A DNA stretch of 8,264 nucleotides from CAZVRZ01 sp964629965 (GTDB taxonomy: Bacteria; Chloroflexota; Anaerolineae; Anaerolineales; UBA4823). Below, in pieces: positions 1 to 6,446 of the stretch. Under the pieces are notes generated by a model. It had not been told where the DNA came from, made no database searches, and worked only from the letters and a program-made list of their open reading frames with translations. Numbering within the stretch: position 1 is the stretch's first letter; each line of letters begins with the position of its first letter. A program made the position numbers and the translations under genes. Where the stretch lies: the NCBI GenBank assembly GCA_964629965.1, contig CAZVRZ010000202.1, positions 1 to 8,264 of the forward strand, written 5' to 3'.

Positions 1-46
1 AACTCAAATTGTTAATGTGCAGGATACCCTTGACAACTCAGTATAA

Positions 47-183
47 TCATTGCGACACCGGCGCTCTTGGCCGGGGGAAGCAATCTCCCGGCTTGCTGAG
101 GGCTGCCACCCATCATGCTTCGGGGCAGGCTGCCGCCAAAGCATGCCCTGAGCGAAGCGAATGGGAACGGCGTCTCGCAGCGA
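47..183. repeat. MITE-like palindromic intergenic element
   Basis: The ends form an imperfect inverted repeat: TCATTGCGACACC at 47-59 against CGTCTCGCAGCGA at 171-183, whose reverse complement starts TCGCTGCGAGACG. The interior is rich in hairpins. GCCGGGGGA (70-78) pairs with TCTCCCGGC (84-92) around a 5-base loop, and CCGGC (58-62) can instead pair with GCCGG (70-74). CATGCTT (114-120) pairs with AAGCATG (139-145) around an inner GGCA/TGCC stem. The segment GCCCTGAGCGAAGCGAATGG (145-164) resembles dispersed intergenic repeats known from many environmental genomes, whose spurious translations contain ACPERSE-type peptides. The left end resembles the widespread repeat class beginning TCATTGCGA. 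No clear target-site duplication flanks it and it encodes no protein, so it would be non-autonomous. The family assignment is from memory; copy number in the genome cannot be seen here. Confidence 0.55.
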
Positions 184-227
184 CATTTCCTTTCTTGAAA
201 TAGCCATGCTGGGCGAGAGCTTGCTGC

Positions 228-256
228 TTGTAAAATTCCGCCACTCGTGCCATAAT
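228..256 (+). promoter_or_regulatory. Promoter of the cytidylate-kinase-like gene
   Basis: A -35 box TTGTAA (228-233) and a -10 box CATAAT (251-256) are separated by exactly 17 bases, and TG at 248-249 gives an extended -10. Transcription would start near 263, leaving a leader of about 40 bases before the ATG at 306. The gene's AAAGGAG ribosome site (291-297) lies in that leader. The promoter sits downstream of the palindromic element, so the element would not be in the transcript. Predicted from sigma-70 consensus only. Confidence 0.5.
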
Positions 257-305
257 CTTATTAACACGATAGGCTGAGCTTCACAACAAGAAAGGAGTCG
301 CTCAC

Positions 306-971
306 ATGACGGTGATCACCATTTCCAGAGAATTCGGCAGCGAGGGCGAACCCATCGCCCAGCAGGTTGCCCAGGCCCTGGGTTACCATTTTGTCGATCG
401 AACCTTCATCGGCGATATTCTCAACCAGTACGGGCGGGCGGAATTCACCAAAAGCTACGAGACGCTGCCCACCATTTGGGAGAGATTGGACGGCCAGCGC
501 GAAGAACAACGCGCCATCACGGTCAAAACACTCAACCGGGTGATCCAGGCCGTTGCCCAACATGGCAACGCCGTCATCCTGGGGCGCAGCGGCTACGCCG
601 TCCTGGGCGGATTTGCCGGCGTTCTCCACGTGCGCGTGCAGGCCCCCTTCCCCAACCGGGCCAGGCGCATCATGGCGCAGCAGGAGATCAGCCTCGAGCA
701 GGCCGAAGCCCTGGTGAAGGAAAACGACAAAGTGCGCATGGCTTTCGTCGAGGAGTTTTACCAGGCGCAGTGGAACGCCATCCAGGCCTTCGACCTGGTG
801 GTCAACACCAGCAAGGTTTCACCCGACCTGGCCGTGAGCTGGATCGTGGCAGCCGCCAACGCACTCCCGGCCGCGCCGGCCGGCGTACCCAGCGCCGCTT
901 CCCTCGAGGTGGACAGCATCCTGGCAGACACCATCGCCAAAGCGTTTCCCTGCAGCCAGGCGCACGCGTAA
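306..971 (+). CDS. Cytidylate kinase-like P-loop family protein
   Basis: The 221-residue protein matches the cytidylate kinase-like family (AAK6 / Cytidylate_kin2) from end to end. It opens with ITISREFG and a phosphate-binding loop GSEGEPIA (residues 11-18), followed by a helix and GYHFVDR, where family members read GYxxxDR. The centre holds GNAVILGRSGYAVL and then LHVRVQAPFPNRARR, the strand and Arg-rich lid region, and the C-terminal part has FDLVVNTSKVSPDLAV as in relatives. These are cytosolic proteins thought to phosphorylate a nucleoside monophosphate or a similar substrate, but most members are not tested and true CMP kinase activity is not assured. The loop has GSEGEP where GSGGRE is usual. 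The start is set by AAAGGAG at 291-297, 8 bases before the ATG. The gene stands alone, has its own promoter, is about 68% GC in a 60-base sample, and converges on the exporter gene. The last ~25 residues are less typical of the family. Confidence 0.85.
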   Translation: MTVITISREFGSEGEPIAQQVAQALGYHFVDRTFIGDILNQYGRAEFTKSYETLPTIWERLDGQREEQRAITVKTLNRVIQAVAQHGNAVILGRSGYAVLGGFAGVLHVRVQAPFPNRARRIMAQQEISLEQAEALVKENDKVRMAFVEEFYQAQWNAIQAFDLVVNTSKVSPDLAVSWIVAAANALPAAPAGVPSAASLEVDSILADTIAKAFPCSQAHA

Positions 972-999
972 GGGCTCCTTCCTCCGCACGCGTAAGGGC
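961..999. repeat. 15-bp direct repeat across the kinase stop codon
   Basis: CGCACGCGTAAGGGC occurs at 961-975 and again at 985-999, 24 bases apart. The first copy contains the TAA stop of the kinase gene; the second leads straight into the hairpin at 996-1016. The two copies could reflect a small local duplication, or insertion of a palindromic repeat unit that copied its target. What is seen is only the exact 15-base match. Confidence 0.7.
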
Positions 1000-1016
1000 G
1001 GGTCTGAGACCCGCCC
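996..1016. terminator. GC-rich hairpin between convergent genes, possible terminator
   Basis: GGGCGGGTC (996-1004) pairs perfectly with GACCCGCCC (1008-1016) around a TGA loop, a 9-bp stem that would form on either strand. It lies 25 bases after the kinase stop and 70 bases after the end of the exporter gene, the place for a shared terminator. No T-tract follows on either strand, so it is not a canonical intrinsic terminator. It may instead be a dispersed palindrome of the sort common between genes in Chloroflexota (remembered, not checked). The following 1018-1040 contains two CAGCCCCG copies and no gene. Confidence 0.4.
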
Positions 1017-1085
1017 CGACAGCCCCGGCAGCCCCGACATGACAGATCCGCCCTCTTCCCGTCCATCCCTGTCGTACCGCGCCGC

Positions 1086-2474
1086 CTACTTCTCCTTGAT
1101 CGCCGAGACCGCCACACCAAGCAAGGCCACCACCGCCGCCGCCAGGAAGCCCATCTCCACACCGGTATACAAAGCCTGCGCAGTCTGGCGCGCCAGGTGG
1201 GTGGTCAAAATGGCCCCCGCCAACCCGATCCCCAAGACCATACCAAAGTTGCGCGCCGTGGCCTGGACGCCCGAAGCGATCCCCTGCCGCTGGCGGGGAG
1301 CCGCACCCATCAGCGAGCTGGTGTTGGGCGAAATAAACGTTCCGGTACCGGCCCCAGCGACTGCCAGCCCGGCAACAACCAGCCATAGCAATGTCCCAGA
1401 CTCAATGCGGGACAGCCAGAACAACCCCACCGCCAGTACGCCCATGCCGAGCATGCCCAGCCGGCGCGAGCCAAAACGGTCGGAGAGCGCCCCGCTGACC
1501 GGCGCAGCGATGGCCATCAGCACCGGCTGGGCAGTCAGCAGCAGCCCGGCCTGGGCCGAGTTCAGCCCGCGCCCCTGGATGAGGTAAAAAGGCATCAAAA
1601 AGGTGATGCTGTACACGCAGATGTAATTCAGAACTGCGCCGGCAGTGGAGGCGGAAAACAAGGGCACGCGGAACAGGCTCAAGTCCAGCATGGGGGCCGC
1701 AGAGCGCAGCTCGACCAGGATGAAGAGCGCCAGCAGCAGCGCGGCCGCCGCCAGCAGGCCGAGCACCGCTGGCGAAGCCCAGCCCCATCCGGCGCCCTTG
1801 TTCAGGCCGAGCAGCAAGGCCGTCAGCGCCGCCAGGAAGATGGCCGCGCCGGGCAGGTCAAAGCGCTGCCCACCCTCGGCGGGCGCATCCTGCGGAATGA
1901 AGAGCAGGCTCAGTCCCAGCGCCAGTGCGCCCACCGGCAGGTTGATATAAAACACCGTGCGCCAACTGTAGGCGTGCGCCAGCCAGCCCCCCAGCGAGGG
2001 CCCCACCGTCAGCCCCAGGTACGTCAGCGTCGAGACCAGCCCAAAGGCGCGGCCGCGCTGCTCAGCAGGGATGTTGCCGGTCACGATGGCCGGGGCATTG
2101 GAGGCCAGCATGGCCCCGCCCACCGCCTGCAAGGCGCGAAAGGCGATCAAGGCCGCCGGCGACCAGGCCGCCCCGCACAAGGCCGAGCTGAATACGAAGA
2201 GGCCGAACCCCCACACGTAGATGCTTTTGTGGCCGCGCAGGTCGCCCAGGCGGCCAAAGGTGAGCAGCAGCCCGCTCAGCACCAGCAGGTAAACCGTCAC
2301 GATCCATTCCATCGTGGCCACATCGCTCTGGAAAGCCTCCCGCAGGATGGGCAAGATGGTGTTGACCACGCTGGCATCCAGGGCAGACATAAAAGAGCCA
2401 GTCCCAATGGCGACGAGCACGAACCATTTGCGATCCAAATTCATATCGGCGAATGGATAGTGATTGGTACGCAT
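1086..2474 (-). CDS. MFS transporter, DHA2 (EmrB/QacA-type) drug-efflux family
   Basis: The 462-residue protein is a multi-pass inner-membrane secondary transporter expected to export small molecules in exchange for protons. Family motifs are clear: LDASVVNTILP (residues 32-42, motif D1 of the 14-helix drug-proton antiporters), GRLGDLRGHK (74-83, motif A), the helix-4 stretch with R113 and QAVGGAML (motif B), TVGPSLGGWLA (156-166, motif C), the following WRTVFYINLPVG, and PMLDLSLFR (261-269) typical of DHA2 proteins. Long hydrophobic segments run through the whole length, and 462 residues is near the usual 450-520. The start is set by GGAGG 12 bases upstream; Met11 has no ribosome site. It is the last gene of the - strand array, 8 bases after the preceding stop, so it is probably co-transcribed. 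It is about 72% GC in a 60-base sample, unlike the six genes upstream of it, so it may be older in this genome than they are. The substrate is unknown. Confidence 0.92.
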   Translation of the reverse strand: MRTNHYPFADMNLDRKWFVLVAIGTGSFMSALDASVVNTILPILREAFQSDVATMEWIVTVYLLVLSGLLLTFGRLGDLRGHKSIYVWGFGLFVFSSALCGAAWSPAALIAFRALQAVGGAMLASNAPAIVTGNIPAEQRGRAFGLVSTLTYLGLTVGPSLGGWLAHAYSWRTVFYINLPVGALALGLSLLFIPQDAPAEGGQRFDLPGAAIFLAALTALLLGLNKGAGWGWASPAVLGLLAAAALLLALFILVELRSAAPMLDLSLFRVPLFSASTAGAVLNYICVYSITFLMPFYLIQGRGLNSAQAGLLLTAQPVLMAIAAPVSGALSDRFGSRRLGMLGMGVLAVGLFWLSRIESGTLLWLVVAGLAVAGAGTGTFISPNTSSLMGAAPRQRQGIASGVQATARNFGMVLGIGLAGAILTTHLARQTAQALYTGVEMGFLAAAVVALLGVAVSAIKEK

Positions 2475-2482
2475 ATCACAAG

Positions 2483-2950
2483 CTAGCCTCCACCCGATGC
2501 CCCCGAAATTCTACAAACTCCATCATCACCGATTGCAGTTGTCACAAATACCAAGGCAGTATAAGGCTCTGCCCCAGACCCTTTGCCTTCCGGATACCAG
2601 AATTTTACCGTCACGGAATAAGAATAATAGCCGGATGTTTTTTGGGTTGGCCCTTCTATCTCGACCACTTCTGTGAATGGACCGTTTTCGCAAGTCGCCA
2701 TCCAGGATGGCTTATTCAATTCAAAAGGCTCGGTGAAAAGATTTTCTAAAACCTGTTCCTGGTCAGGGCAATAGATCTTGTTGTAGATATCGTGTATTGT
2801 CTGCTGACATTTTGTATCTCCGCTTTGATCCAGGGTGGGTATAACCACGGATTGCCCACAACCCGTCAGGCCCAACAGCGCAGCCAAAACGAACAGCATA
2901 AAGTTGATCGCGTAAAGCCCATTGAGGCGCCTTTTGGTTTTAATTATCAT
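2483..2950 (-). CDS. Small secreted lipoprotein of unknown function
   Basis: The 155-residue protein is not one I recognise. It starts with a basic segment (KTKRR), then a hydrophobic stretch ending in the lipobox L28-T29-G30-C31, so it should be exported by Sec, lipidated on Cys31 and held on the outer face of the membrane. The mature part is about 125 residues, has no transmembrane segment, contains four further cysteines (KCQQ, YCPD, TCEN, VCRI) that could make two disulfides, and a beta-rich stretch with YYSYSVTVKFWYPEG. The start at 2950 is preferred: it lies 5 bases after the radical SAM stop and puts the signal peptide at the N-terminus. The longer frame from 3019 would place 23 extra residues before it and overlap the radical SAM gene. 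The ribosome site is weak (GGCGG). The tail ISGASGGG is coded by the exporter's leader region, so the natural C-terminus may have been changed by a rearrangement. Confidence 0.7.
   Translation of the reverse strand: MIIKTKRRLNGLYAINFMLFVLAALLGLTGCGQSVVIPTLDQSGDTKCQQTIHDIYNKIYCPDQEQVLENLFTEPFELNKPSWMATCENGPFTEVVEIEGPTQKTSGYYSYSVTVKFWYPEGKGSGAEPYTALVFVTTAIGDDGVCRISGASGGG
2487..2494 (-). promoter_or_regulatory. Ribosome binding site of the exporter, inside the upstream gene
   Basis: GGTGGAGG on the - strand encodes the last Gly codons of the small lipoprotein and lies 12 bases before the exporter ATG (2474). It decides the start, since the in-frame Met10 codons further in has no such site. The overlap makes exporter translation likely to depend on ribosomes reaching the lipoprotein stop codon. 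Confidence 0.65.
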
Positions 2951-2955
2951 CGGGC

Positions 2956-4023
2956 TTAATACCGCCGATAGGCTTTTAGTGCCATATCCAGCCACTTGAT
3001 GTAAATATCGCCGGCCCAAAGGTGTACCTTTTGGCTATTTGGATTTCCACCCTGGCGGGCTGCTTCTACTGGCAAAGGAATTTTCGGAACAGAAAAGTAT
3101 ATCGGACCATCATCGGTTGTTTCTCCATCAGCCATAGCTCTCTGTAGAACGATCTTGATGGTGTCGGAGCGCAAATTACCATAATACGCCCCATAAATAC
3201 CCGCTTTACCGCCATAAACGCTCAAATCGGGGCGAACCACTACCCCAACAGCGTTCCGCGGTGGGAAAGTCCATTCTTTGCTGTCGATATTGTCTGACAA
3301 AACCTTCTCATACCAGGCCGCCTCGGTGCGTTCTGGCAAACTGCCCCATTCTTTTTTCCACCATACTGTTTGCTTTTGAATTTCATCGGCATAGGGCAGA
3401 AGTTCATCGAGCGTAGGACGGTAGATTTCATCGTAGTACCGCCCCCTCTTGTGGGCATTATATACTGCAATCTCAAAACTAAGTTCGTCAAGGCCCATTG
3501 CCTGTAACGAACTCATAAACGAATGGAATTCAGGTAAACAGGCTCGAGAGATCAAAATATTGCTGCCACAACGGAAGCCCATCGAATGCGCTCGTTCGAC
3601 AACAGTACCTATACTCTGGTACGCGCCAGGATAGTTGACAATCTTGTCGTGAACATCATCCTTGCCGTGAATTGCAAACCACAGCGTCTTTGTTCCACAT
3701 GCCTGAGCCGTTTCTAACAAGAATTGCCAATCATCCCGTTGCACTATAGATACCCCGTCTGTGGTGATGAGTTCAAATGAGGTGTCTGAAGCATAGTTCT
3801 TGAACAACTTGAGTACTTCAACCGCCTGAGGATGATGAAAAACCTCGTGCATAGGGTAGGCAGTAAAAACGATATTTTCCTGGACACAAAACCGTTTCAC
3901 ATTTTCGAGCACCCAGGCAATATCTGCTATGGGCATCGGTTGGTAGGGATGCCCACGCGCCCAACAATGCAAACAGGTTGTCGGACACCCAGAAACTTCG
4001 ATAGAAAAGTCAATCGCTACCAT
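2956..4023 (-). CDS. Radical SAM protein of unknown substrate
   Basis: The 355-residue protein carries the radical SAM signature CPTTCLHCW, with C13, C17 and C20 as ligands of the 4Fe-4S cluster that cleaves S-adenosylmethionine, directly after the first strand (AIDFSIEVSG). The rest looks like the usual partial barrel: FELITTDG near 83-90, TLWFAIHGKDD near 113-123, CGSNILISR near 152-160. The C-terminal part has RPDLSVYGGKAGIYGAYYGNLRSD (264-287), which resembles the GNLR turn of SPASM-type enzymes, but no cysteine follows residue 162, so no extra cluster is expected. Similar orphan radical SAM proteins beginning CPTxCxHCW occur in other soil bacteria, to my recollection, without assigned reaction. 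Start choice is uncertain: the one used overlaps the preceding gene by 14 bases and fits the family N-terminus. ATGs at 4062 and 4086 would add 13 or 21 Ser/Lys/Arg-rich residues, and none of the three has a good ribosome site. Low GC, like its neighbours. Confidence 0.85.
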   Translation of the reverse strand: MVAIDFSIEVSGCPTTCLHCWARGHPYQPMPIADIAWVLENVKRFCVQENIVFTAYPMHEVFHHPQAVEVLKLFKNYASDTSFELITTDGVSIVQRDDWQFLLETAQACGTKTLWFAIHGKDDVHDKIVNYPGAYQSIGTVVERAHSMGFRCGSNILISRACLPEFHSFMSSLQAMGLDELSFEIAVYNAHKRGRYYDEIYRPTLDELLPYADEIQKQTVWWKKEWGSLPERTEAAWYEKVLSDNIDSKEWTFPPRNAVGVVVRPDLSVYGGKAGIYGAYYGNLRSDTIKIVLQRAMADGETTDDGPIYFSVPKIPLPVEAARQGGNPNSQKVHLWAGDIYIKWLDMALKAYRRY

Positions 4024-4951
4024 ACTTCTTTTGGATGTGCGGCTCGATGATTTTTGCGACATTGAGATGCCAGCAAACAATGTCATCCGCTACTTCGTCA
4101 TAGAGCTTTCGTGTTCTGTCAAATTGCTTTGCATCGAATGGGTAATTTTGCGCTTCACAAATCTCCTTTGAAAGATAACGGGTGATTTCGAGTAAATGTC
4201 CAATGGTTTGGATCGCGTCCAAGACAGCATACCTGGCAAAACACAGTGGTAATTTCTCGAGCACAGCTTGCGGGATACGCTGTTCTAAAAACCTCCCCTC
4301 ATATCGAATGCCCTGAGAAGCCTTGGTGACGGAGGCTGCATGAAATTCGATCAATTGAAGGAGCCGATTATTGATCTGCTGATTGATGCAGCTCACTGCC
4401 ACCCATAATTCATTCCGCCTGATTTTTTTGGCAGCAAACAATAACTCAAAAAGGAGAGTATTGATGATCTGTTGTAGTTCGGCTTCAGTAGAGGGCTTGG
4501 GTGGTTCCTCTTTTACCTTTAACAGGCTGGTTTCGATTTTTGCCGTTAGCATATTGGGATGAGCATCATAAATGATCTCATAGCCATGCGCATGGATCTC
4601 CGCATTCATTGAAAGAACATCATCGACTCGATCAGAAGGCAATATTGAGAAATCGACAGCTCGATTATCTGTAAACAGAATTCGTTTGACCGACCAGGTC
4701 ATACGGACCCAATCAAGTGGAGTTTCTTCAACGACTACACAAACAACTTCGCCCAAAAATTCCAGCCCTTTATCAGATCGCATGAAATCTGAGGGGGTAT
4801 CAGCGAGAAGTAAAACATCCAGATCTGACCACGCATCACCTTCGAATTCGTCCCTGACTTGCGAACCGAGAATAATTACACCTTGAATTGATTTCTCGTT
4901 TTGGGACCACGTTCTGAGCTTGTCGATCGTTTCGTTGTATTTCGGATTCAT
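4010..4951 (-). CDS. ANT(6)-like aminoglycoside adenylyltransferase family protein
   Basis: The 313-residue protein has the nucleotidyltransferase core of the AadE/ANT(6) family (Adenyl_transf). VIILGSQVRDEFEGDAWSDLD spans about residues 25-45, with G29-S30 and the metal pair D43 and D45. A third carboxylate is in VDFSILP (D100). The C-terminal two-thirds is helical, as in family members that bind the acceptor there, and 313 residues is slightly longer than the usual ~280-300. Proven members transfer AMP from ATP to streptomycin. Many distant environmental homologues have no proven activity, and this one is too divergent by eye to be called a resistance gene. The start is set by AAAGG 6 bases upstream (4958-4962). 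It begins 10 bases after the amidohydrolase stop and its end overlaps the radical SAM start, so it sits in the middle of the transcript. The protein should be cytosolic. Confidence 0.82.
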   Translation of the reverse strand: MNPKYNETIDKLRTWSQNEKSIQGVIILGSQVRDEFEGDAWSDLDVLLLADTPSDFMRSDKGLEFLGEVVCVVVEETPLDWVRMTWSVKRILFTDNRAVDFSILPSDRVDDVLSMNAEIHAHGYEIIYDAHPNMLTAKIETSLLKVKEEPPKPSTEAELQQIINTLLFELLFAAKKIRRNELWVAVSCINQQINNRLLQLIEFHAASVTKASQGIRYEGRFLEQRIPQAVLEKLPLCFARYAVLDAIQTIGHLLEITRYLSKEICEAQNYPFDAKQFDRTRKLYDEVADDIVCWHLNVAKIIEPHIQKKYGSD

Positions 4952-4961
4952 ATTTTGCCTT

Positions 4962-6446
4962 TCACTTTGTACTGCTATAACCTAGAGCAAGGTCATCTAA
5001 CATGCGCTGAAGCTGCTCTTTTGGAAGCCAGACCCCTTTGGTCATAACGCCTGCAATAGAAGATGTGTTGGCAATGTCTTCCAATGGATTTTTATCGAGC
5101 AGAACAAGATCGGCATCTTTGCCTGCTTCTGTCGTCCCCAGCCTTTTTTCGTACCCTAACATTTCTGCGGCATTCTTTGTGGTTGTCAAAAGAACCTGGT
5201 AGGGAGTTAGACCAACACTATTCATATACTGAAATTCTTCATGCAGGCTGAATCCGGCAATGACGTAGGGATTTCCTGCATCTGTTCCCGCCACAATTCT
5301 TGCGCCGTTATCAAAAAGAATTTTTAGTATCTTCCTATATGATTCAATCGGTACGCTCACTTGATCAGCGCTTCTCCAATAGCCTTCCACAATACCTGGA
5401 GGAACATACTTCAACTGGTCATTGGGTTCACTTTTAATTTCCGCCAGGTTAGCATATTTATAATACACCACCAGGGTTGGACAATTCCAAATACCGGATT
5501 CTATCGTGAGTTCGATAATGTCAGGATCGATCGAACTATTAGCGCTCGACAAAGAATAACCCGTCAGGTGCTCGATAGACAATTGTCCAGATTCAATAAC
5601 CTTTCTTATCCCAATCGCGCCCGGAACATGACCAACGACCGGCAGATCAACACGATCTGCTTCTTCAATAATCTCATTATAGACTGACAGCGTCAGCTTA
5701 TCATAAACCTTGATTGCATTGTATCCATCGGCTTTCATCTTGCTGATTGCTTCAGCAACCTCATCCGGATCTTCAATAATCAGGCTTCCTGGCCAAATTG
5801 AACGCTTTCCATCAATCAAAGGACCGGTTGTATATAATTCCGGGTGAGGCGTCTTCTCTTCTTCGAATTTCTTGTATGCCGCTAAGTGTTCGGGGGTACC
5901 CCACATATTTCTAATTAATGTGATGCCGTTTGCCAGGTATAAAATCCTTTCCTCTGAATCAGAAACATGAACGTGCATATCACTGAATCCGGGAAGGAGA
6001 TATTTTCCTTCAGCATCTATGATTTCAGCTTCTTTGCTAAAGACTAAATCTTCAAATCTACCGATGGCTTCAATTTTGCCGTTTTTCACATAAACAGAAT
6101 AGCCCTCCAGGACCATTTCTGTTGTCATGGGAATAACGTTTGCATTTTTGAAGACAATTTCGGACGCGGTGATAATCGGTGAAATGGTAGCGTTCGCCAC
6201 GGCAGTGCTCTTTACTGCCATTGTGTTTGTCGCTGCCGTTGTGCTGGTCGCTGCCGGCGTGCTGGTCGCTGCCGGTGTGCTGATCGCTGCCGGCGTGCTG
6301 GTCGCGGCCGGCGTGCTGGTCGCGGCAGGCGTGTTTGTCAGCAAGGGCACGTTGGTTGGAACAAGCGTTTGTCCGGCGCCACAGCCTGATAAAACCAAAC
6401 TGATTGCCAAAAGGAGAAATAATATCGGGCCACACTTTGTTTTCAT
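4962..6446 (-). CDS. Lipoprotein amidohydrolase (imidazolonepropionase-like family)
   Basis: The 494-residue protein begins with a lipoprotein signal, lipobox L19-S20-G21-C22, then a low-complexity Thr/Pro/Ala/Ser linker to about residue 90 built from TPAATS units, then a complete amidohydrolase domain. Metal ligands are all visible: H158 and H160 in GFSDMHVHV, K246 in NAIKVYDK (the lysine normally carboxylated), H273 in VVGHVPG, H293 in SIEHLTG and D389 in AGTDAGNP. The last stretch GKDADLVLLDKNPLEDI is the conserved return to the small beta domain. Relatives hydrolyse cyclic amides, Xaa-Pro or other dipeptides, or related C-N bonds; the substrate here is not predictable. Lipidation places it outside the membrane with the linker as a spacer. 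The start is firm: GGGAG lies 4 bases upstream and the ATG overlaps the methyltransferase stop as ATGA. Threonine/proline linkers after the lipobox are frequent in Chloroflexota lipoproteins. Confidence 0.93.
   Translation of the reverse strand: MKTKCGPILFLLLAISLVLSGCGAGQTLVPTNVPLLTNTPAATSTPAATSTPAAISTPAATSTPAATSTTAATNTMAVKSTAVANATISPIITASEIVFKNANVIPMTTEMVLEGYSVYVKNGKIEAIGRFEDLVFSKEAEIIDAEGKYLLPGFSDMHVHVSDSEERILYLANGITLIRNMWGTPEHLAAYKKFEEEKTPHPELYTTGPLIDGKRSIWPGSLIIEDPDEVAEAISKMKADGYNAIKVYDKLTLSVYNEIIEEADRVDLPVVGHVPGAIGIRKVIESGQLSIEHLTGYSLSSANSSIDPDIIELTIESGIWNCPTLVVYYKYANLAEIKSEPNDQLKYVPPGIVEGYWRSADQVSVPIESYRKILKILFDNGARIVAGTDAGNPYVIAGFSLHEEFQYMNSVGLTPYQVLLTTTKNAAEMLGYEKRLGTTEAGKDADLVLLDKNPLEDIANTSSIAGVMTKGVWLPKEQLQRMLDDLALGYSSTK
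6223..6330 (-). repeat. 18-bp tandem repeat coding the TPAATS linker
   Basis: Six consecutive 18-base units begin at 6223, 6241, 6259, 6277, 6295 and 6313 (+ strand consensus GTGCTGGTCGCTGCCGGC). A worn unit precedes them at 6205-6222 and a half unit follows at 6331-6339. On the coding strand each unit specifies six residues close to TPAATS. Units differ at only a few bases, mostly silent or conservative, and the period is a multiple of three, so gain or loss of units would change linker length without breaking the frame. The tract is clearly GC-richer than the rest of its gene. Confidence 0.9.

Noticed and set aside
30..47. Perfect TTGACA (30-35) and TATAAT (42-47) close together
   Set aside because: They are separated by only 6 bases, so they cannot act as one sigma-70 promoter, and neither has a partner box at about 17 bases on the + strand.
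4..267. Open frames on both strands across the first 267 bases
   Set aside because: They run through the palindromic repeat, contain peptides typical of translated intergenic repeats (ACPERSE, RRCRND) and have no ribosome site.
476..1386. Several long Arg/Pro-rich frames on both strands over the kinase and the end of the exporter
   Set aside because: These are shadows of GC-rich genes; their composition is abnormal and they conflict with two firmly recognised proteins.
2951..3019. Longer start for the small lipoprotein at 3019
   Set aside because: It would put 23 residues before the signal peptide and overlap the radical SAM gene by 64 bases; the ATG at 2950 gives a normal lipoprotein signal.
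6223..6330. Tandem repeats as a CRISPR array
   Set aside because: The units are directly adjacent with no spacers and lie inside a coding sequence.
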